DNA of 64,000 nt from Rheinheimera salexigens. GTDB lineage: Bacteria; Pseudomonadota; Gammaproteobacteria; Enterobacterales; Alteromonadaceae. Each line of letters starts with the position of its first letter. Position 1 is the stretch's first letter. The stretch is from the NCBI RefSeq assembly GCF_001752395.1, contig NZ_MKEK01000001.1, forward strand, positions 3,265,509-3,329,508, in the 5' to 3' direction. A program made the translations under genes and the position numbers. Below the pieces are notes generated by a model, which ran no database searches, was not told the origin of the DNA, and was given only the letters and a program-made list of their open reading frames with translations. Below are positions 18,846 through 29,314 of this stretch, in pieces.

Positions 18846-19982
18846 ATGATGAACATTGATTACCCACAATTAGCTCTGCAAATAAAACAGTGGGCCAAAG
18901 AACTTGGCTTTGCCGAATTGGGTATAACCGATGTCGACTTATCCGAAGCTGAACCACACCTACAACGTTGGTTAGATGCTGGTTACCATGGCGAAATGGA
19001 CTATATGGCCAGCCATGGCATGATGCGCGCCCGCCCAGCGGAACTCCATCCTGGCACGCTACGGGTATTAAGTGTTCGATTAAACTACTTACCTACCACT
19101 GCCGCTTTTGCCACTAACTTAGCGGATCCTAATCTAGCTTATATCAGCCGCTATGCGCTGGGCCGTGATTATCATAAGCTCATGCGTAATCGGCTTAAAC
19201 AATTAGGCGATAAAATTAAACAACAGGTGACCACTTTAGGCTTTAGGCCTTTTGTCGACTCTGCACCCATATTAGAACGTCCACTGGCCCAAAAAGCAGG
19301 CTTAGGCTGGATAGGTAAACATAGTCTGCTTTTAAACTCAGATCATGGCTCGTGGTTTTTTCTGGGTGAATTGCTAGTCGACATTCCTTTGCCAGTGGAC
19401 CCACCACATCAAGGTGACTGCGGCCATTGCGTGGCTTGTATTACCACCTGCCCTACCGGCGCTATTGTTGCCCCTTATATTGTAGATGCTCGGCGCTGTA
19501 TTTCTTATTTAACCATAGAGCTAAAAGAAGCCATACCCGAAGAGTTCCGGCCATTAATAGGTAACCGTATTTATGGTTGCGATGATTGCCAATTAGTTTG
19601 TCCTGAAAACCGCCAAGCACCACTTAGTACTGAAACCGATTTTCAACGCCGTGAACACTGGCAAGATCAGTCTTTACTGTCTTTATTTGCTTGGCCAGAA
19701 TCGGTGTTTTTACGTAACACCGAAGGCAGTGCTATTCGGCGGATTGGCCACCAGCGTTGGCAGAGAAATATAGCCGTTGCTTTAGGTAACGCACCTTATA
19801 GTGCTGATATTATTGCCGTGTTACAACAGCAATTAACCGATGCGACACCCTTAGTGGCTGAGCATATTCAATGGGCATTACAGCAGCAAAAGCGTAAAGG
19901 CTGGCAGCAAGACTCATTGATCCCGCGCCAGACAGCACGCTTAGTACGTATTATCGAAAAAGGTTTGCCTCGAGACGCTTAA
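18846..19982 (+). CDS. queG: Epoxyqueuosine reductase QueG
   Basis: 378 residues. It reduces epoxyqueuosine to queuosine at tRNA position 34, using cobalamin and two [4Fe-4S] clusters. Visible are GYHGEMDYMASH, the ARYALGRDYHKLMR segment, ERPLAQKAGLGWIGKHS, the ferredoxin motif CGHCVACITTCP (about 197-208) and a second Cys set around GCDDCQLVCPENR. Start codons ATGATG stand in tandem. The 3' end overlaps the convergent DUF1289 gene by 32 bp. The window also holds tgt and queA of the same pathway. Confidence 0.96.
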   Translation: MMNIDYPQLALQIKQWAKELGFAELGITDVDLSEAEPHLQRWLDAGYHGEMDYMASHGMMRARPAELHPGTLRVLSVRLNYLPTTAAFATNLADPNLAYISRYALGRDYHKLMRNRLKQLGDKIKQQVTTLGFRPFVDSAPILERPLAQKAGLGWIGKHSLLLNSDHGSWFFLGELLVDIPLPVDPPHQGDCGHCVACITTCPTGAIVAPYIVDARRCISYLTIELKEAIPEEFRPLIGNRIYGCDDCQLVCPENRQAPLSTETDFQRREHWQDQSLLSLFAWPESVFLRNTEGSAIRRIGHQRWQRNIAVALGNAPYSADIIAVLQQQLTDATPLVAEHIQWALQQQKRKGWQQDSLIPRQTARLVRIIEKGLPRDA

Positions 19983-20151
19983 GCTCAGCTTGTCGCGCAT
20001 CTCTACGCTGTTTAGCAGCCGTTAAAATCTGCTGCTGTTGTTGCTCGCTCGCCGTTGCCCAGCCGGTGATCTCGGTTAATAACCGACCACAACCAAGACA
20101 ACAATCTTGCTGATCTAAGCAGCAATTTCTGACGCAGGGCGAAGCTAACAT
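19951..20151 (-). CDS. DUF1289 family protein
   Basis: A 66-residue protein with the DUF1289 pattern: SPCVRNCCLDQQDCCLGCGRL, then EITGWATAS. The Cys set (CxxxC...CxGC) suggests metal binding, but the function of the family is unknown to me. Its tail overlaps the 3' end of queG on the opposite strand by 32 bp. It is short but the Cys signature is clear. Confidence 0.8.
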   Translation of the reverse strand: MLASPCVRNCCLDQQDCCLGCGRLLTEITGWATASEQQQQQILTAAKQRRDARQAELKRLEANLFR

Positions 20152-20179
20152 ACAAAACCTTTTTGTTTATTCAGCTTGC

Positions 20180-21673
20180 TTAGTTAATTAGCATGCTGCC
20201 GGTTTCATCTAAGCGCTGATGCCAAGACAATGCCTCTGCCAATAAGTGTGGCGTATGGCCACCTTTTTCGCAGGCACGATTATAGTAATCTAATAATGCT
20301 TCACGATAGCTTGGGTGTACACAATGGTTAATCACTTGAATAGCCCGCTCGCGTGGCGCTAACCCTCGTAAGTCAGCTAGACCTTGTTCAGTTACTAAGA
20401 TATCAACATCATGCTCAGTATGATCAACATGGCTAACCATAGGCACGACACTAGAAATTGAACCAGCTTTAGCTATCGATTTAGTAACAAAGATAGCTAA
20501 ATGCGCGTTACGAGCAAAGTCACCCGAGCCACCAATACCATTCATCATTCTAGTACCGCAAACATGGGTTGAGTTAATATTGCCGTATAAATCAAACTCT
20601 AACGCCGTATTAACAGCAATAATCCCTAAACGACGCACTAACTCAGGATGGTTAGAAATTTCTTGAGGCCGTAATACTAGCTTATTTTTATATTTGTCTA
20701 AGTTACCAAATACATCTTTATTACGCCGCTCGGATAACGTAATAGAACTGCCAGAAGCGAAATCTAATTTACCGGCATCAATTAAATCAAAGGTAGAATC
20801 CTGCAATACTTCAGAATACATGGTTAAATTTTCAAACGAGGATGCTATTAATCCTGTCATCACTGAGTTAGCAATATTACCAATACCGGCTTGTAATGGG
20901 CCAAGATTCTTCGGCAAACGACCATCCAATACTTCTTGCTCTAAAAACGCCACTAAATGATTAGCAATAGCTTGAGTATCGCTATCTGGTTCAGTCACGG
21001 TAGATGGTGAGTCGGTTTTGTTGGTAAACACTATGGCGACTATTTTAGCCGGATCAATTGGAATAGCCGTGCTACCAATGCGGTCATCCACTTTTACTAA
21101 GGGTACTGGCGTTCGAGTTGGCCGATAGCTTGGAATATAAATATCATGCAAGCCTTCTAAATTTGGATTTTGGCCAAGATTAATTTCAATAATCACTTTT
21201 TGGGCGAATATAGCAAAGCTAGCGGAATTACCCACTGAGGTGGTAGGCACTATGTGGCCATGTTCGGTAATAGCAACGGCCTCAATAACCGCCACATCCG
21301 GCATTCTTAACTGATGATTACGTAATTGTTCTACCGTTTCTGATAAATGCTGGTCAATAAACATGACTTTGCCATCATTAATGGCTTTACGTAAGGTGCT
21401 ATCAACTTGAAAAGGCATCCGCCGCGCTAACATACCGGCTTCGGTCATCTGCTTATCTAAATCGTTACCTAATGAAGCACCGGTCATTAAGGTGATTTTC
21501 ATCGGGGTCGTTAACGCTTTAATGGCTAAGGCTTGTGGCACAGCTTTCGCTTCACCTGCACGGGTAAAACCACTCATACCAACGGTCATACCATCTTCTA
21601 TCATATCGGCTGCAAGTTCAGCAGACATAACTTTACTATGCAACGACGCAAGCCGGATCCGGTCTAAAGACAT
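20180..21673 (-). CDS. Acetyl-CoA hydrolase/transferase family, probable succinate CoA-transferase
   Basis: 497 residues, class I CoA-transferase fold. GMSGFTRAGEAKAVPQAL, MTGASLGNDLDK, GIGNIANSVM (263-272), MYSEVLQD with the predicted catalytic Glu288, RPQEISNHPELVRRLG and NSTHVCGTRMMNGIGGSGDF match the ScpC/AarC group. These move CoA between succinate and acetate or propionate. Which acid it uses cannot be told here. It is monocistronic, between the DUF1289 gene and tRNA-Gly. No propionyl-CoA pathway genes are near. Confidence 0.88.
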   Translation of the reverse strand: MSLDRIRLASLHSKVMSAELAADMIEDGMTVGMSGFTRAGEAKAVPQALAIKALTTPMKITLMTGASLGNDLDKQMTEAGMLARRMPFQVDSTLRKAINDGKVMFIDQHLSETVEQLRNHQLRMPDVAVIEAVAITEHGHIVPTTSVGNSASFAIFAQKVIIEINLGQNPNLEGLHDIYIPSYRPTRTPVPLVKVDDRIGSTAIPIDPAKIVAIVFTNKTDSPSTVTEPDSDTQAIANHLVAFLEQEVLDGRLPKNLGPLQAGIGNIANSVMTGLIASSFENLTMYSEVLQDSTFDLIDAGKLDFASGSSITLSERRNKDVFGNLDKYKNKLVLRPQEISNHPELVRRLGIIAVNTALEFDLYGNINSTHVCGTRMMNGIGGSGDFARNAHLAIFVTKSIAKAGSISSVVPMVSHVDHTEHDVDILVTEQGLADLRGLAPRERAIQVINHCVHPSYREALLDYYNRACEKGGHTPHLLAEALSWHQRLDETGSMLIN

Positions 21674-21803
21674 TATGTGTGTTCTCAGTACAACAAAAAG
21701 TGAGGTATTCTATGAGAAATATTAGTCAGTGCCTAGCAGACTTAGACTTATGTCTAATAAGAATAGGAAAAAGAATATTAAAAAAATACTAAGGGCAATA
21801 GAA

Positions 21804-21837
21804 ACAACAAAAGCCGCTAATAAGCGGCTTTTGTTGT
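21804..21837 (-). terminator. Terminator after tRNA-Gly
   Basis: Perfect 15-bp arms (21804-21818 and 21823-21837) with a 4-nt loop. On the minus strand the stem is followed by TTTCTATT. It lies 5 bp past the encoded CCA end of the tRNA. Confidence 0.85.
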
Positions 21838-21842
21838 AAATT

Positions 21843-21918
21843 TGGAGCGAGTAACGAGATTCGAACTCGTGACCTCGACCTTGGCAAGGTAGCGCTCTAC
21901 CAACTGAGCTATACTCGC
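21843..21918 (-). tRNA. tRNA-Gly, anticodon GCC
   Basis: A 76-nt cloverleaf with CCA encoded. The acceptor GCGAGTA pairs with TACTCGC, the D arm is GCTC/GAGC, the anticodon loop is TTGCCAA (anticodon GCC, reading GGC/GGU), and the T arm ACGAG/CTCGT holds TTCGAAT. The discriminator base is T (U73), usual for bacterial tRNA-Gly. One pair of the anticodon stem is mismatched (28:42, U-C; stem CTACC/GGTCG). It is a single-gene unit with its own promoter and terminator. Confidence 0.97.
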
Positions 21919-21964
21919 ATCGAACAGTGTAATTAACTAATGTAATTACGTGTTGATGGCGCGC

Positions 21965-21992
21965 ATTTTACAAAACCAGCTTATTAATGCAA
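21965..21992 (-). promoter_or_regulatory. Promoter of tRNA-Gly with GC-rich discriminator
   Basis: On the minus strand -35 TTGCAT (21987-21992) and -10 TAAAAT (21965-21970) are 16 bp apart. GCGCGCC follows the -10 directly, the kind of discriminator linked to stringent control of stable RNA promoters. The primary transcript would carry a 5' extension of about 40 nt for RNase P to remove. Confidence 0.65.
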
Positions 21993-21999
21993 GTGTTTT

Positions 22000-22548
22000 T
22001 TACGCTAATTTGAAAAAATGCTGCTGATAGACTACTAATTCAGCAATTGACTCGCGAATATCATCCAATGCTAAATGACTGCCCGATTTTTTCACTAATG
22101 CTGATACTTCAGGGTTCCACCGCTTTGCTAATTCTTTAATGGTACTGACATCTAAATTTCGATAATGAAAAAACGCTTCTAAAGTTGGCGCATATTCGGC
22201 TAAAAAGCGGCGATCTTGGCCAATACTGTTGCCACACATTGGCGACTTACCCGCTGCAACGTAGTCTTGCAAAAATGCGATGGTCTGATGCTCTGCTTGA
22301 GCTAAAGTAACCGTACTGGCACGACAGCGCGCTGTTAAGCCGCTTTTACCGTGCTGCTCAATACACCATTCACTCATATTATCTAATACTTGATCTGATT
22401 GCTTAATCGCAAACATCGGCCCTTCAGCAAGAATATTCAATTGACTGTCAGTGACGATAGTGGCAATTTCTAAAATTACATCCGTTTTAGGATCTAAACC
22501 GGTCATTTCAAGATCTAGCCAAATTAAATTATTGTCATTTTTGCTCAT
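22000..22548 (-). CDS. orn: Oligoribonuclease
   Basis: 182 residues of the DEDDh exonuclease family. It degrades 2-5 nt RNA fragments, including the cyclic-di-GMP product pGp[13 protein letters not shown] holds the first Asp/Glu pair, [13 protein letters not shown] the second Asp region, and [11 protein letters not shown] the final His and Asp. It is divergent from rsgA, the common orn/rsgA arrangement. Confidence 0.97.
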   Translation of the reverse strand: MSKNDNNLIWLDLEMTGLDPKTDVILEIATIVTDSQLNILAEGPMFAIKQSDQVLDNMSEWCIEQHGKSGLTARCRASTVTLAQAEHQTIAFLQDYVAAGKSPMCGNSIGQDRRFLAEYAPTLEAFFHYRNLDVSTIKELAKRWNPEVSALVKKSGSHLALDDIRESIAELVVYQQHFFKLA

Positions 22549-22725
22549 TAAACACCCCTATTATCGTTGTCACTTTGTTCATGCACAGAATACAGGTATC
22601 ATACACGGCCAACGCTAAGTATTGATAGCGAACTTTTACCCGAAGCAGTCCGAGTGACTATACCGAGTGACTATTGTTAACGAACACATTGCCGAACACC
22701 TGGCCAAAACAGTGACGAATATTAA

Positions 22726-23760
22726 GTGACGAAAAAGAAACATTTAACTCAACGCCAACAACAGCGGATATCAGATAATGCCGACAAGCGCTTGCGCCAA
22801 CATAAAAGCAAAATGGTCGAAAGTGTGGATGATGCCGCCTTTGCTCCGGCAGAGAATGGGTTAATTATAAGTCGCTTTGGCCAGCATGCCGATGTTGAAG
22901 CCAGTGACGGTCAAATTGTCCGCTGCAATATGCGGCGGTCGATTGCTTCACTCGTTACCGGTGATAACGTGATGTGGCGTCGAGCACTGCAACCTACCGG
23001 CGGTATTGATGGCGTGATAGATGCCGTGGAACCACGTACATCTGTGTTATTACGTCCTGATTTTTACGATGGTTTAAAACCCGTCGCCGCCAATATTGAT
23101 TTAATGATTATTGTCTCGGCTATTTTACCGGCATTATCACTCAATATTATCGACCGCTATTTAGTGGCGGCTGAAATCACCGGTATTAAACCGTTATTAG
23201 TGATTAATAAAATTGATTTGCTGCCGGTTGAAGAGCAACAAGTCATTGCCGCTAAACTCGCTTTATATCAAAACCTAGGGTATGACTTCCTGATGGTCAG
23301 TGCCAATACTAATGAAGGTATGAGTGAACTGTTAACTTATATTCAAAGTGGTACTAGCATTTTCGTTGGCCAATCGGGTGTAGGTAAATCATCTTTGATG
23401 AACACCTTAATGCCTGGTTTAGAAGTACAAACCCAAGATGTCTCTGCTAACTCTGGTCTAGGCCAACACACCACCACAGTGTCGCGATTATACCATCTTG
23501 CAGAGGGAGGTAAATTAATTGACTCACCCGGCATTCGTGAATTTGCCTTATGGCATTTAACGGCTGAAGAGGTTACCCGTGGCTTTAATGAATTTATTCC
23601 TTGGCTAGGACGCTGTAAATTTCGTGACTGCAAACATATTAGCGATCCCGGTTGTGCCGTTCAACATGCTGTTGAAATTGGCGAAATCAGTACTGAACGA
23701 TATGATAGTTACTTAAAAATTTTAGCCAGCATGGCGCAAGACAAACCCAATCATTTTTAA
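22726..23760 (+). CDS. rsgA: Small ribosomal subunit biogenesis GTPase RsgA
   Basis: 344 residues from a GTG start. No upstream in-frame ATG exists: a GTG 14 bp earlier is in another frame that closes at once. The OB fold (about 44-100) precedes a circularly permuted GTPase with G4 NKID (161-164), then G1 GQSGVGKS (215-222) and G3 DSPG (266-269), and a zinc knuckle with Cys297, Cys302, His304 and Cys310. It matures 30S subunits. The ribosome binding site is weak. psd follows 17 bp later. Confidence 0.96.
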   Translation: MTKKKHLTQRQQQRISDNADKRLRQHKSKMVESVDDAAFAPAENGLIISRFGQHADVEASDGQIVRCNMRRSIASLVTGDNVMWRRALQPTGGIDGVIDAVEPRTSVLLRPDFYDGLKPVAANIDLMIIVSAILPALSLNIIDRYLVAAEITGIKPLLVINKIDLLPVEEQQVIAAKLALYQNLGYDFLMVSANTNEGMSELLTYIQSGTSIFVGQSGVGKSSLMNTLMPGLEVQTQDVSANSGLGQHTTTVSRLYHLAEGGKLIDSPGIREFALWHLTAEEVTRGFNEFIPWLGRCKFRDCKHISDPGCAVQHAVEIGEISTERYDSYLKILASMAQDKPNHF

Positions 23761-23777
23761 CTTTTATTGAGTGTTAT

Positions 23778-24836
23778 ATGGATAACGTAAAAATTTCTTT
23801 GCAATATTTGCTGCCTAAGCATTTAGTGTCACGGTTAATTGGTAAATTAGCCGCAGCAAAATTAGGCTGGTTTAGTCATTTTTTAATTAATCGCTTTATT
23901 AGCGCTTATAACATCAATATGCAAGAAGCCAAGTTTGAGCAGGCCAAAGATTATGCCAGCTTTAATGAGTTTTTTACTCGACCTTTAAAAGACGGTATTC
24001 GACCTTTAGCTACAGATGAAGCTATTATTGCTCATCCAGTTGATGGTTGTATTAGCCAGCTTGGCCCGATTATAGATGGCCAATTAGTACAAGCTAAAAA
24101 CCATAATTATACTTTGCAAAGCTTACTCGGCGGCGATAGCCATGACGCTCTACCCTTTGCCGGCGGCGACTTTGCCACTATTTATTTAGCACCTAAAGAT
24201 TATCACCGCATCCATATGCCGGTTGCCGGTACTTTACGCCAGATGATTTATATTCCAGGCGATCTATTTTCGGTTAACCCTTTAACAGCGGCTAACGTAC
24301 CAGACTTATTTGCCCGTAATGAGCGAGTGGTTACTATTTTCGATACTGAGCTAGGCCCTATGGCTCTAGTGCTAGTGGGAGCAACCATCGTCGCCAGCAT
24401 TGAAACAATTTGGGCCGGTACTGTTACACCACCGGCAGGAAAGCATATTTTCCGTTGGACCTATCCAGCCCATGGCAAAACAGCTATTAAGTTAGAAAAA
24501 GGCGAAGAAATGGGTCGCTTTAAGCTAGGCTCTACCGTAGTACTGGCTTTTGCTGCAGACAAGCTCCAGTTTTTACCTGAGCAAGAAGCAGGCAGCGTAA
24601 CCCGTATGGGCGCACCTTTTGCTTCGAAAAAAGTAACCGTGCACAACACGGATACTAGCTCAGAGATGGCTTCAGAGACTAACTATGTAAAGAGCTCAGA
24701 TACTAGTTCAGTTAATAACTCAGAGATTGAGTCAAATAGTACAGAGAGTGTAGATAATAGCGCTGAGACTGAATCGGTATCAGGCTCTAAGAGCAGCTCT
24801 AACACCAGTTCGAAAAACAGTTCAGACCAAAGCTAA
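23778..24836 (+). CDS. psd: Phosphatidylserine decarboxylase proenzyme with Ser-rich tail
   Basis: 352 residues. It makes phosphatidylethanolamine at the inner membrane. The proenzyme self-cleaves in LGST between Gly251 and Ser252 to create the pyruvoyl group; Asp89 (HPVDGC) and His146 (YHRIHMP) complete the processing triad. The normal enzyme ends near residue 290. Residues 291-352 are an added low-complexity tail with 23 Ser in 62 residues plus many Asn, Thr and Glu. The rsgA-psd order is the usual one. gdpD starts 1 bp after the stop. Confidence 0.95.
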   Translation: MDNVKISLQYLLPKHLVSRLIGKLAAAKLGWFSHFLINRFISAYNINMQEAKFEQAKDYASFNEFFTRPLKDGIRPLATDEAIIAHPVDGCISQLGPIIDGQLVQAKNHNYTLQSLLGGDSHDALPFAGGDFATIYLAPKDYHRIHMPVAGTLRQMIYIPGDLFSVNPLTAANVPDLFARNERVVTIFDTELGPMALVLVGATIVASIETIWAGTVTPPAGKHIFRWTYPAHGKTAIKLEKGEEMGRFKLGSTVVLAFAADKLQFLPEQEAGSVTRMGAPFASKKVTVHNTDTSSEMASETNYVKSSDTSSVNNSEIESNSTESVDNSAETESVSGSKSSSNTSSKNSSDQS

Positions 24837-24837
24837 C

Positions 24838-25548
24838 ATGCAAATTATTGCCCATCGTGGTGCCAGCGGCGAGTTTCCTGAAAACACGCTGCTGGCTATC
24901 GAACAAGCCATTCAACAAGCCGCCGATGGTATTGAAATAGATATCTTTGCCGTCGACGGTGAGCTTATCGTGATCCATGATCACCATCTTGCCCGCACCA
25001 CTAACGGTAAGGGTAGCATTTATCAGTACAGCCTAGCGCAATTGCAACAACTTGATGCTGGCCAAGGTCAAACCATCCCTACGCTGTGGCAAGTGCTACA
25101 ACTACTGCATCCCACCACGCTGTGGTTAAACATAGAGTTAAAAGGTGCCGATACCGTAGCCGCTTTAGTAGCGCTATTAGCGCGTGCCGAGCTGCAATTA
25201 CAATTTGATTGTAGTCGGCTACTGGTGTCATCATTTAATCATCATTTATTGGCTGAGTTAGCCGTGCAGCGACCAGATATTAAATTGGCTGCCCTTACTG
25301 CCAGCTTACCACTGCACTATGCTGCGTTTGCTAGCGCGCTAAATGCCTATGCCGTTAATTGTGATGTTAGTTTTATTAATGCAGATTTTGTAGCTGATGC
25401 CAAAGCACGTAATTTAAAAGTGTATGTGTATACGGTTGATCAAGCAGACGATATAGCGCGGTTACGGCAGTATGGTGTGGATGGCATTTTTACTAACTAT
25501 CCAGCCAGAAGCCGCCAGTTAGTATTGGTATTAAACGAAAATAAGTAA
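24838..25548 (+). CDS. Glycerophosphodiester phosphodiesterase
   Basis: 236 residues with the GDPD TIM-barrel signature: HRGASGEFPENTLLAIEQAI, then DGIEIDIFAVDGELIVIHDHHLART, LNIELKG near residue 100, and GVDGIFTNYP at the end. There is no signal peptide, so it is a cytosolic enzyme like UgpQ that splits glycerophosphodiesters into glycerol-3-phosphate and an alcohol. It starts 1 bp after psd, so phospholipid synthesis and turnover genes are likely co-transcribed. Confidence 0.92.
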   Translation: MQIIAHRGASGEFPENTLLAIEQAIQQAADGIEIDIFAVDGELIVIHDHHLARTTNGKGSIYQYSLAQLQQLDAGQGQTIPTLWQVLQLLHPTTLWLNIELKGADTVAALVALLARAELQLQFDCSRLLVSSFNHHLLAELAVQRPDIKLAALTASLPLHYAAFASALNAYAVNCDVSFINADFVADAKARNLKVYVYTVDQADDIARLRQYGVDGIFTNYPARSRQLVLVLNENK

Positions 25549-25574
25549 GTAGTATTTTTTAAATTACACCCAGA

Positions 25575-25994
25575 CTAACAGAGTTCTTCTTTATCGTCAT
25601 CACAGCTAGTACATTGGCTACATAAGCGCATATTCATTACATGAGCTAACACTACTAAAATAGCGCCTATTATCAAAATGGTATGTTCATATTCAGCACC
25701 CCAAGCGGCTTTTTGCCAATAAATAAACCCACCCAAAAACAATGAGTAAAATGGATAAAGCTTGCGGTGATAACGATGAAAACCAATAAATAGCGTTATA
25801 AAGCCTAACACCATTGTGGTTAATAACACGATATTTTCAAAAGCATGGTTATGCATAAAGCTTAAGCCAAGCAGAGGCAATACCGGTAATAACACAGGCA
25901 GCATGATGCAGTGTATAGCACATAACGAGGTTATGGTAATACCCACTTTATCAAATAAGCTACGAAAACTGGCTAACACGGCAATGTCTCTCAC
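25575..25994 (-). CDS. MerC domain-containing membrane protein
   Basis: 139 residues with four predicted transmembrane helices. The first carries the MerC-type Cys pair in SLCAIHCIMLP, and the C terminus is Cys-rich (CSQCTSCDDDKEELC). MerC proteins in mercury operons move Hg(II) across the inner membrane. Chromosomal relatives without other mer genes are common and their substrate is unknown. No merA, merT, merP or merR is near. It is convergent with the GDPD gene, 26 bp apart. Confidence 0.8.
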   Translation of the reverse strand: MRDIAVLASFRSLFDKVGITITSLCAIHCIMLPVLLPVLPLLGLSFMHNHAFENIVLLTTMVLGFITLFIGFHRYHRKLYPFYSLFLGGFIYWQKAAWGAEYEHTILIIGAILVVLAHVMNMRLCSQCTSCDDDKEELC

Positions 25995-26150
25995 ACTATG
26001 AACGTTGAAACGATATAATATAACAAATCAATTCGGTTGGGAATGGCGCAATGAAAATATTTTATTTCAACGCTAATGTCTGCTGAAGGTTAGCGGTTAA
26101 TGTGGCATAATATCCCGAGTTTTCAGCAGTAGTATTAACAGGTAGTAGTA

Positions 26151-26462
26151 ATGGATACGTTATTAAATCAACTCGATGACAACTTAAAAGAGCTGTACCG
26201 TAAAACGGTTGACGCTGATGCTGTGCTAGATAAATTACAGCAACAGGGTAAAGCTAAACATCAGCATATATTTGTCGACAATAGTGTATTCCAAGCAACC
26301 AGCAATCGCTTTATGCCTTATCTTTCCGAAACCGCTGAGCAAGTTTCAGCAATGCGTTTAAACCAACAGTTTAATACTGCTACTTTAGAGCGTGTGGTAA
26401 AGCAATTAAAGTTACTGCATAAAACCTTAGCTGATTTCCGTCTAGCAATTAAAAGTAGCTAA
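26151..26462 (+). CDS. Small helical protein of unknown function
   Basis: 103 residues, Gln/Leu-rich and predicted nearly all helical (MDTLLNQLDDNLKELYRKT..., VFQATSNRFMPYLSETAEQ, VVKQLKLLHKTLADFRLAI). I do not firmly recognise it. A distant likeness to PriC (primosomal protein N'') came to mind from the helical pattern but is not enough to name it. The stop codon lies inside a terminator-like hairpin. Coding style matches its neighbours, so I take it as real. Confidence 0.65.
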   Translation: MDTLLNQLDDNLKELYRKTVDADAVLDKLQQQGKAKHQHIFVDNSVFQATSNRFMPYLSETAEQVSAMRLNQQFNTATLERVVKQLKLLHKTLADFRLAIKSS

Positions 26463-26482
26463 CCGGCTTGTTTAGCCGGTTA
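26460..26482 (+). terminator. Terminator-like hairpin overlapping a stop codon
   Basis: TAACCGGCT (26460-26468) pairs perfectly with AGCCGGTTA (26474-26482) around a 5-nt loop. The following U run is weak (ATTTAG). It could serve either strand, since the DUF3016 gene ends 22 bp further on. Confidence 0.55.
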
Positions 26483-26504
26483 ATTTAGCAGGTACTAGTG
26501 GGTA

Positions 26505-27047
26505 TTAGTTATCGCTAATTTTAGGCTGTTCCGCTTGTGCTGCTTGTATTTTGGGCAATACATCACGGCTAAACCATTGCTCTAACATCTGTTTTTCATA
26601 GCGAAACTCATCATTATCTCGATAACTGCGTAACGTATGCATAAAGCCCATATCACGCAGCTTCTCTTCTTGATTGATAATTTGTTCGCCATAGTTATTT
26701 TGAATAATATGACTAAATTTTATCGCAGGTGAATATATTTCTTTAACGACCCGCAACTCGTTGCCCGCCCCTCCTGCAAAAGGATCAATCTCACCGGCTA
26801 AATCCAAATCCGTTACCGTAATCTTCCAGCTATAATCCTCCGGCAGCTTTTTTGCCATATCAACAAAGTAACCGTCAAAAATTTTAAGCACCCTTTCACG
26901 ATACCTATTTTTAGATTCATTAGCCGGACGAATATCAGTAAACTTCTCTGGCTGTTGCCAGTTTACTTCAACTTGCGCAGCATAAGCAGCTGTCCCCGCT
27001 AAACTAGCTAGACTAACCACACTGCAAATTAAAGCTAATTTACGCAT
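26505..27047 (-). CDS. DUF3016 family periplasmic protein
   Basis: 180 residues with a clear signal peptide ending AAYA before AQVEVNWQQPEKFTDIRPAN. The V-W-x-P-x-x-[FY]-TDI opening, the SWKITVTDLDLAGEIDP segment and the C-terminal half are typical of DUF3016, a family common in Alteromonadales and Xanthomonadales and without a known function. It appears monocistronic and lies downstream of groEL beyond its terminator. Confidence 0.8.
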   Translation of the reverse strand: MRKLALICSVVSLASLAGTAAYAAQVEVNWQQPEKFTDIRPANESKNRYRERVLKIFDGYFVDMAKKLPEDYSWKITVTDLDLAGEIDPFAGGAGNELRVVKEIYSPAIKFSHIIQNNYGEQIINQEEKLRDMGFMHTLRSYRDNDEFRYEKQMLEQWFSRDVLPKIQAAQAEQPKISDN

Positions 27048-27274
27048 ATTATTTCTCCTTAACTTAAAAGTTTACACTTAGTTACGTTAAGCGCTAAGTA
27101 GCAAATTACTATTTAGACAACTAATTACTACTAACAGTTCAGCTTTGTTTTAAAGCGCGTGTCAGCCACTCTATCCTTATTCTAGGATAGAGATCAGGCT
27201 AAACTGTTTAAATTTGTAGCAATATGCTGGAATAAAGTGTGGGTAGATAGTTGTTAAGCGGTATTTAGCCATAA

Positions 27275-27302
27275 AAAAAGCACCGAAAAATCGGTGCTTT
27301 TT
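27275..27302 (-). terminator. Terminator after groEL
   Basis: AAAAAGCACCGA (27275-27286) pairs with TCGGTGCTTTTT (27291-27302) around a 4-A loop. On the minus strand the stem ends in a U run. It is 18 bp past the groEL stop. Confidence 0.9.
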
Positions 27303-27320
27303 ATGTGTTAAGTGGGAGGC

Positions 27321-28976
<1,656 letters not shown>

Positions 28977-29023
28977 TTATAAAGTAGTCAATGTAGTATT
29001 AATATAAAAACACATTGAAATAA

Positions 29024-29314
29024 TTAGTCTAAAATAACACCTAAGATATTGTCTTCTTTAGTGATTACATACTCTTGACCTTCAATTTTCTCGGTGCGCT
29101 CTACGTAGTTACCGAACAACACTTTGTCACCTACTTTTACATCTAATGCTTTTACATCACCGTTATCTAACACACGGCCATTGCCTACAGCAACGACTTC
29201 ACCACGAGTTGATTTTTCTGCTGAAGCGCCTGTAAGAACAATGCCACCAGCTGATGTGGTTTCAGCTTCTAAACGTTTAATAATGACACGGTCATGTAAT
29301 GGACGAATATTCAT
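29024..29314 (-). CDS. groS: Co-chaperonin GroES
   Basis: 96 residues. [17 protein letters not shown], the mobile-loop segment [13 protein letters not shown] (about 19-31), [10 protein letters not shown] and [14 protein letters not shown] match GroES, the heptameric lid of the GroEL cavity. AGGAG stands before the ATG. It is the first gene of the groSL operon, 59 bp before groL. Confidence 0.99.
   Translation of the reverse strand: MNIRPLHDRVIIKRLEAETTSAGGIVLTGASAEKSTRGEVVAVGNGRVLDNGDVKALDVKVGDKVLFGNYVERTEKIEGQEYVITKEDNILGVILD

Noticed and set aside
26151..26462. Naming the 103-residue protein PriC
   Set aside because: Only a loose helical likeness; length is much shorter than PriC and no diagnostic motif is visible.
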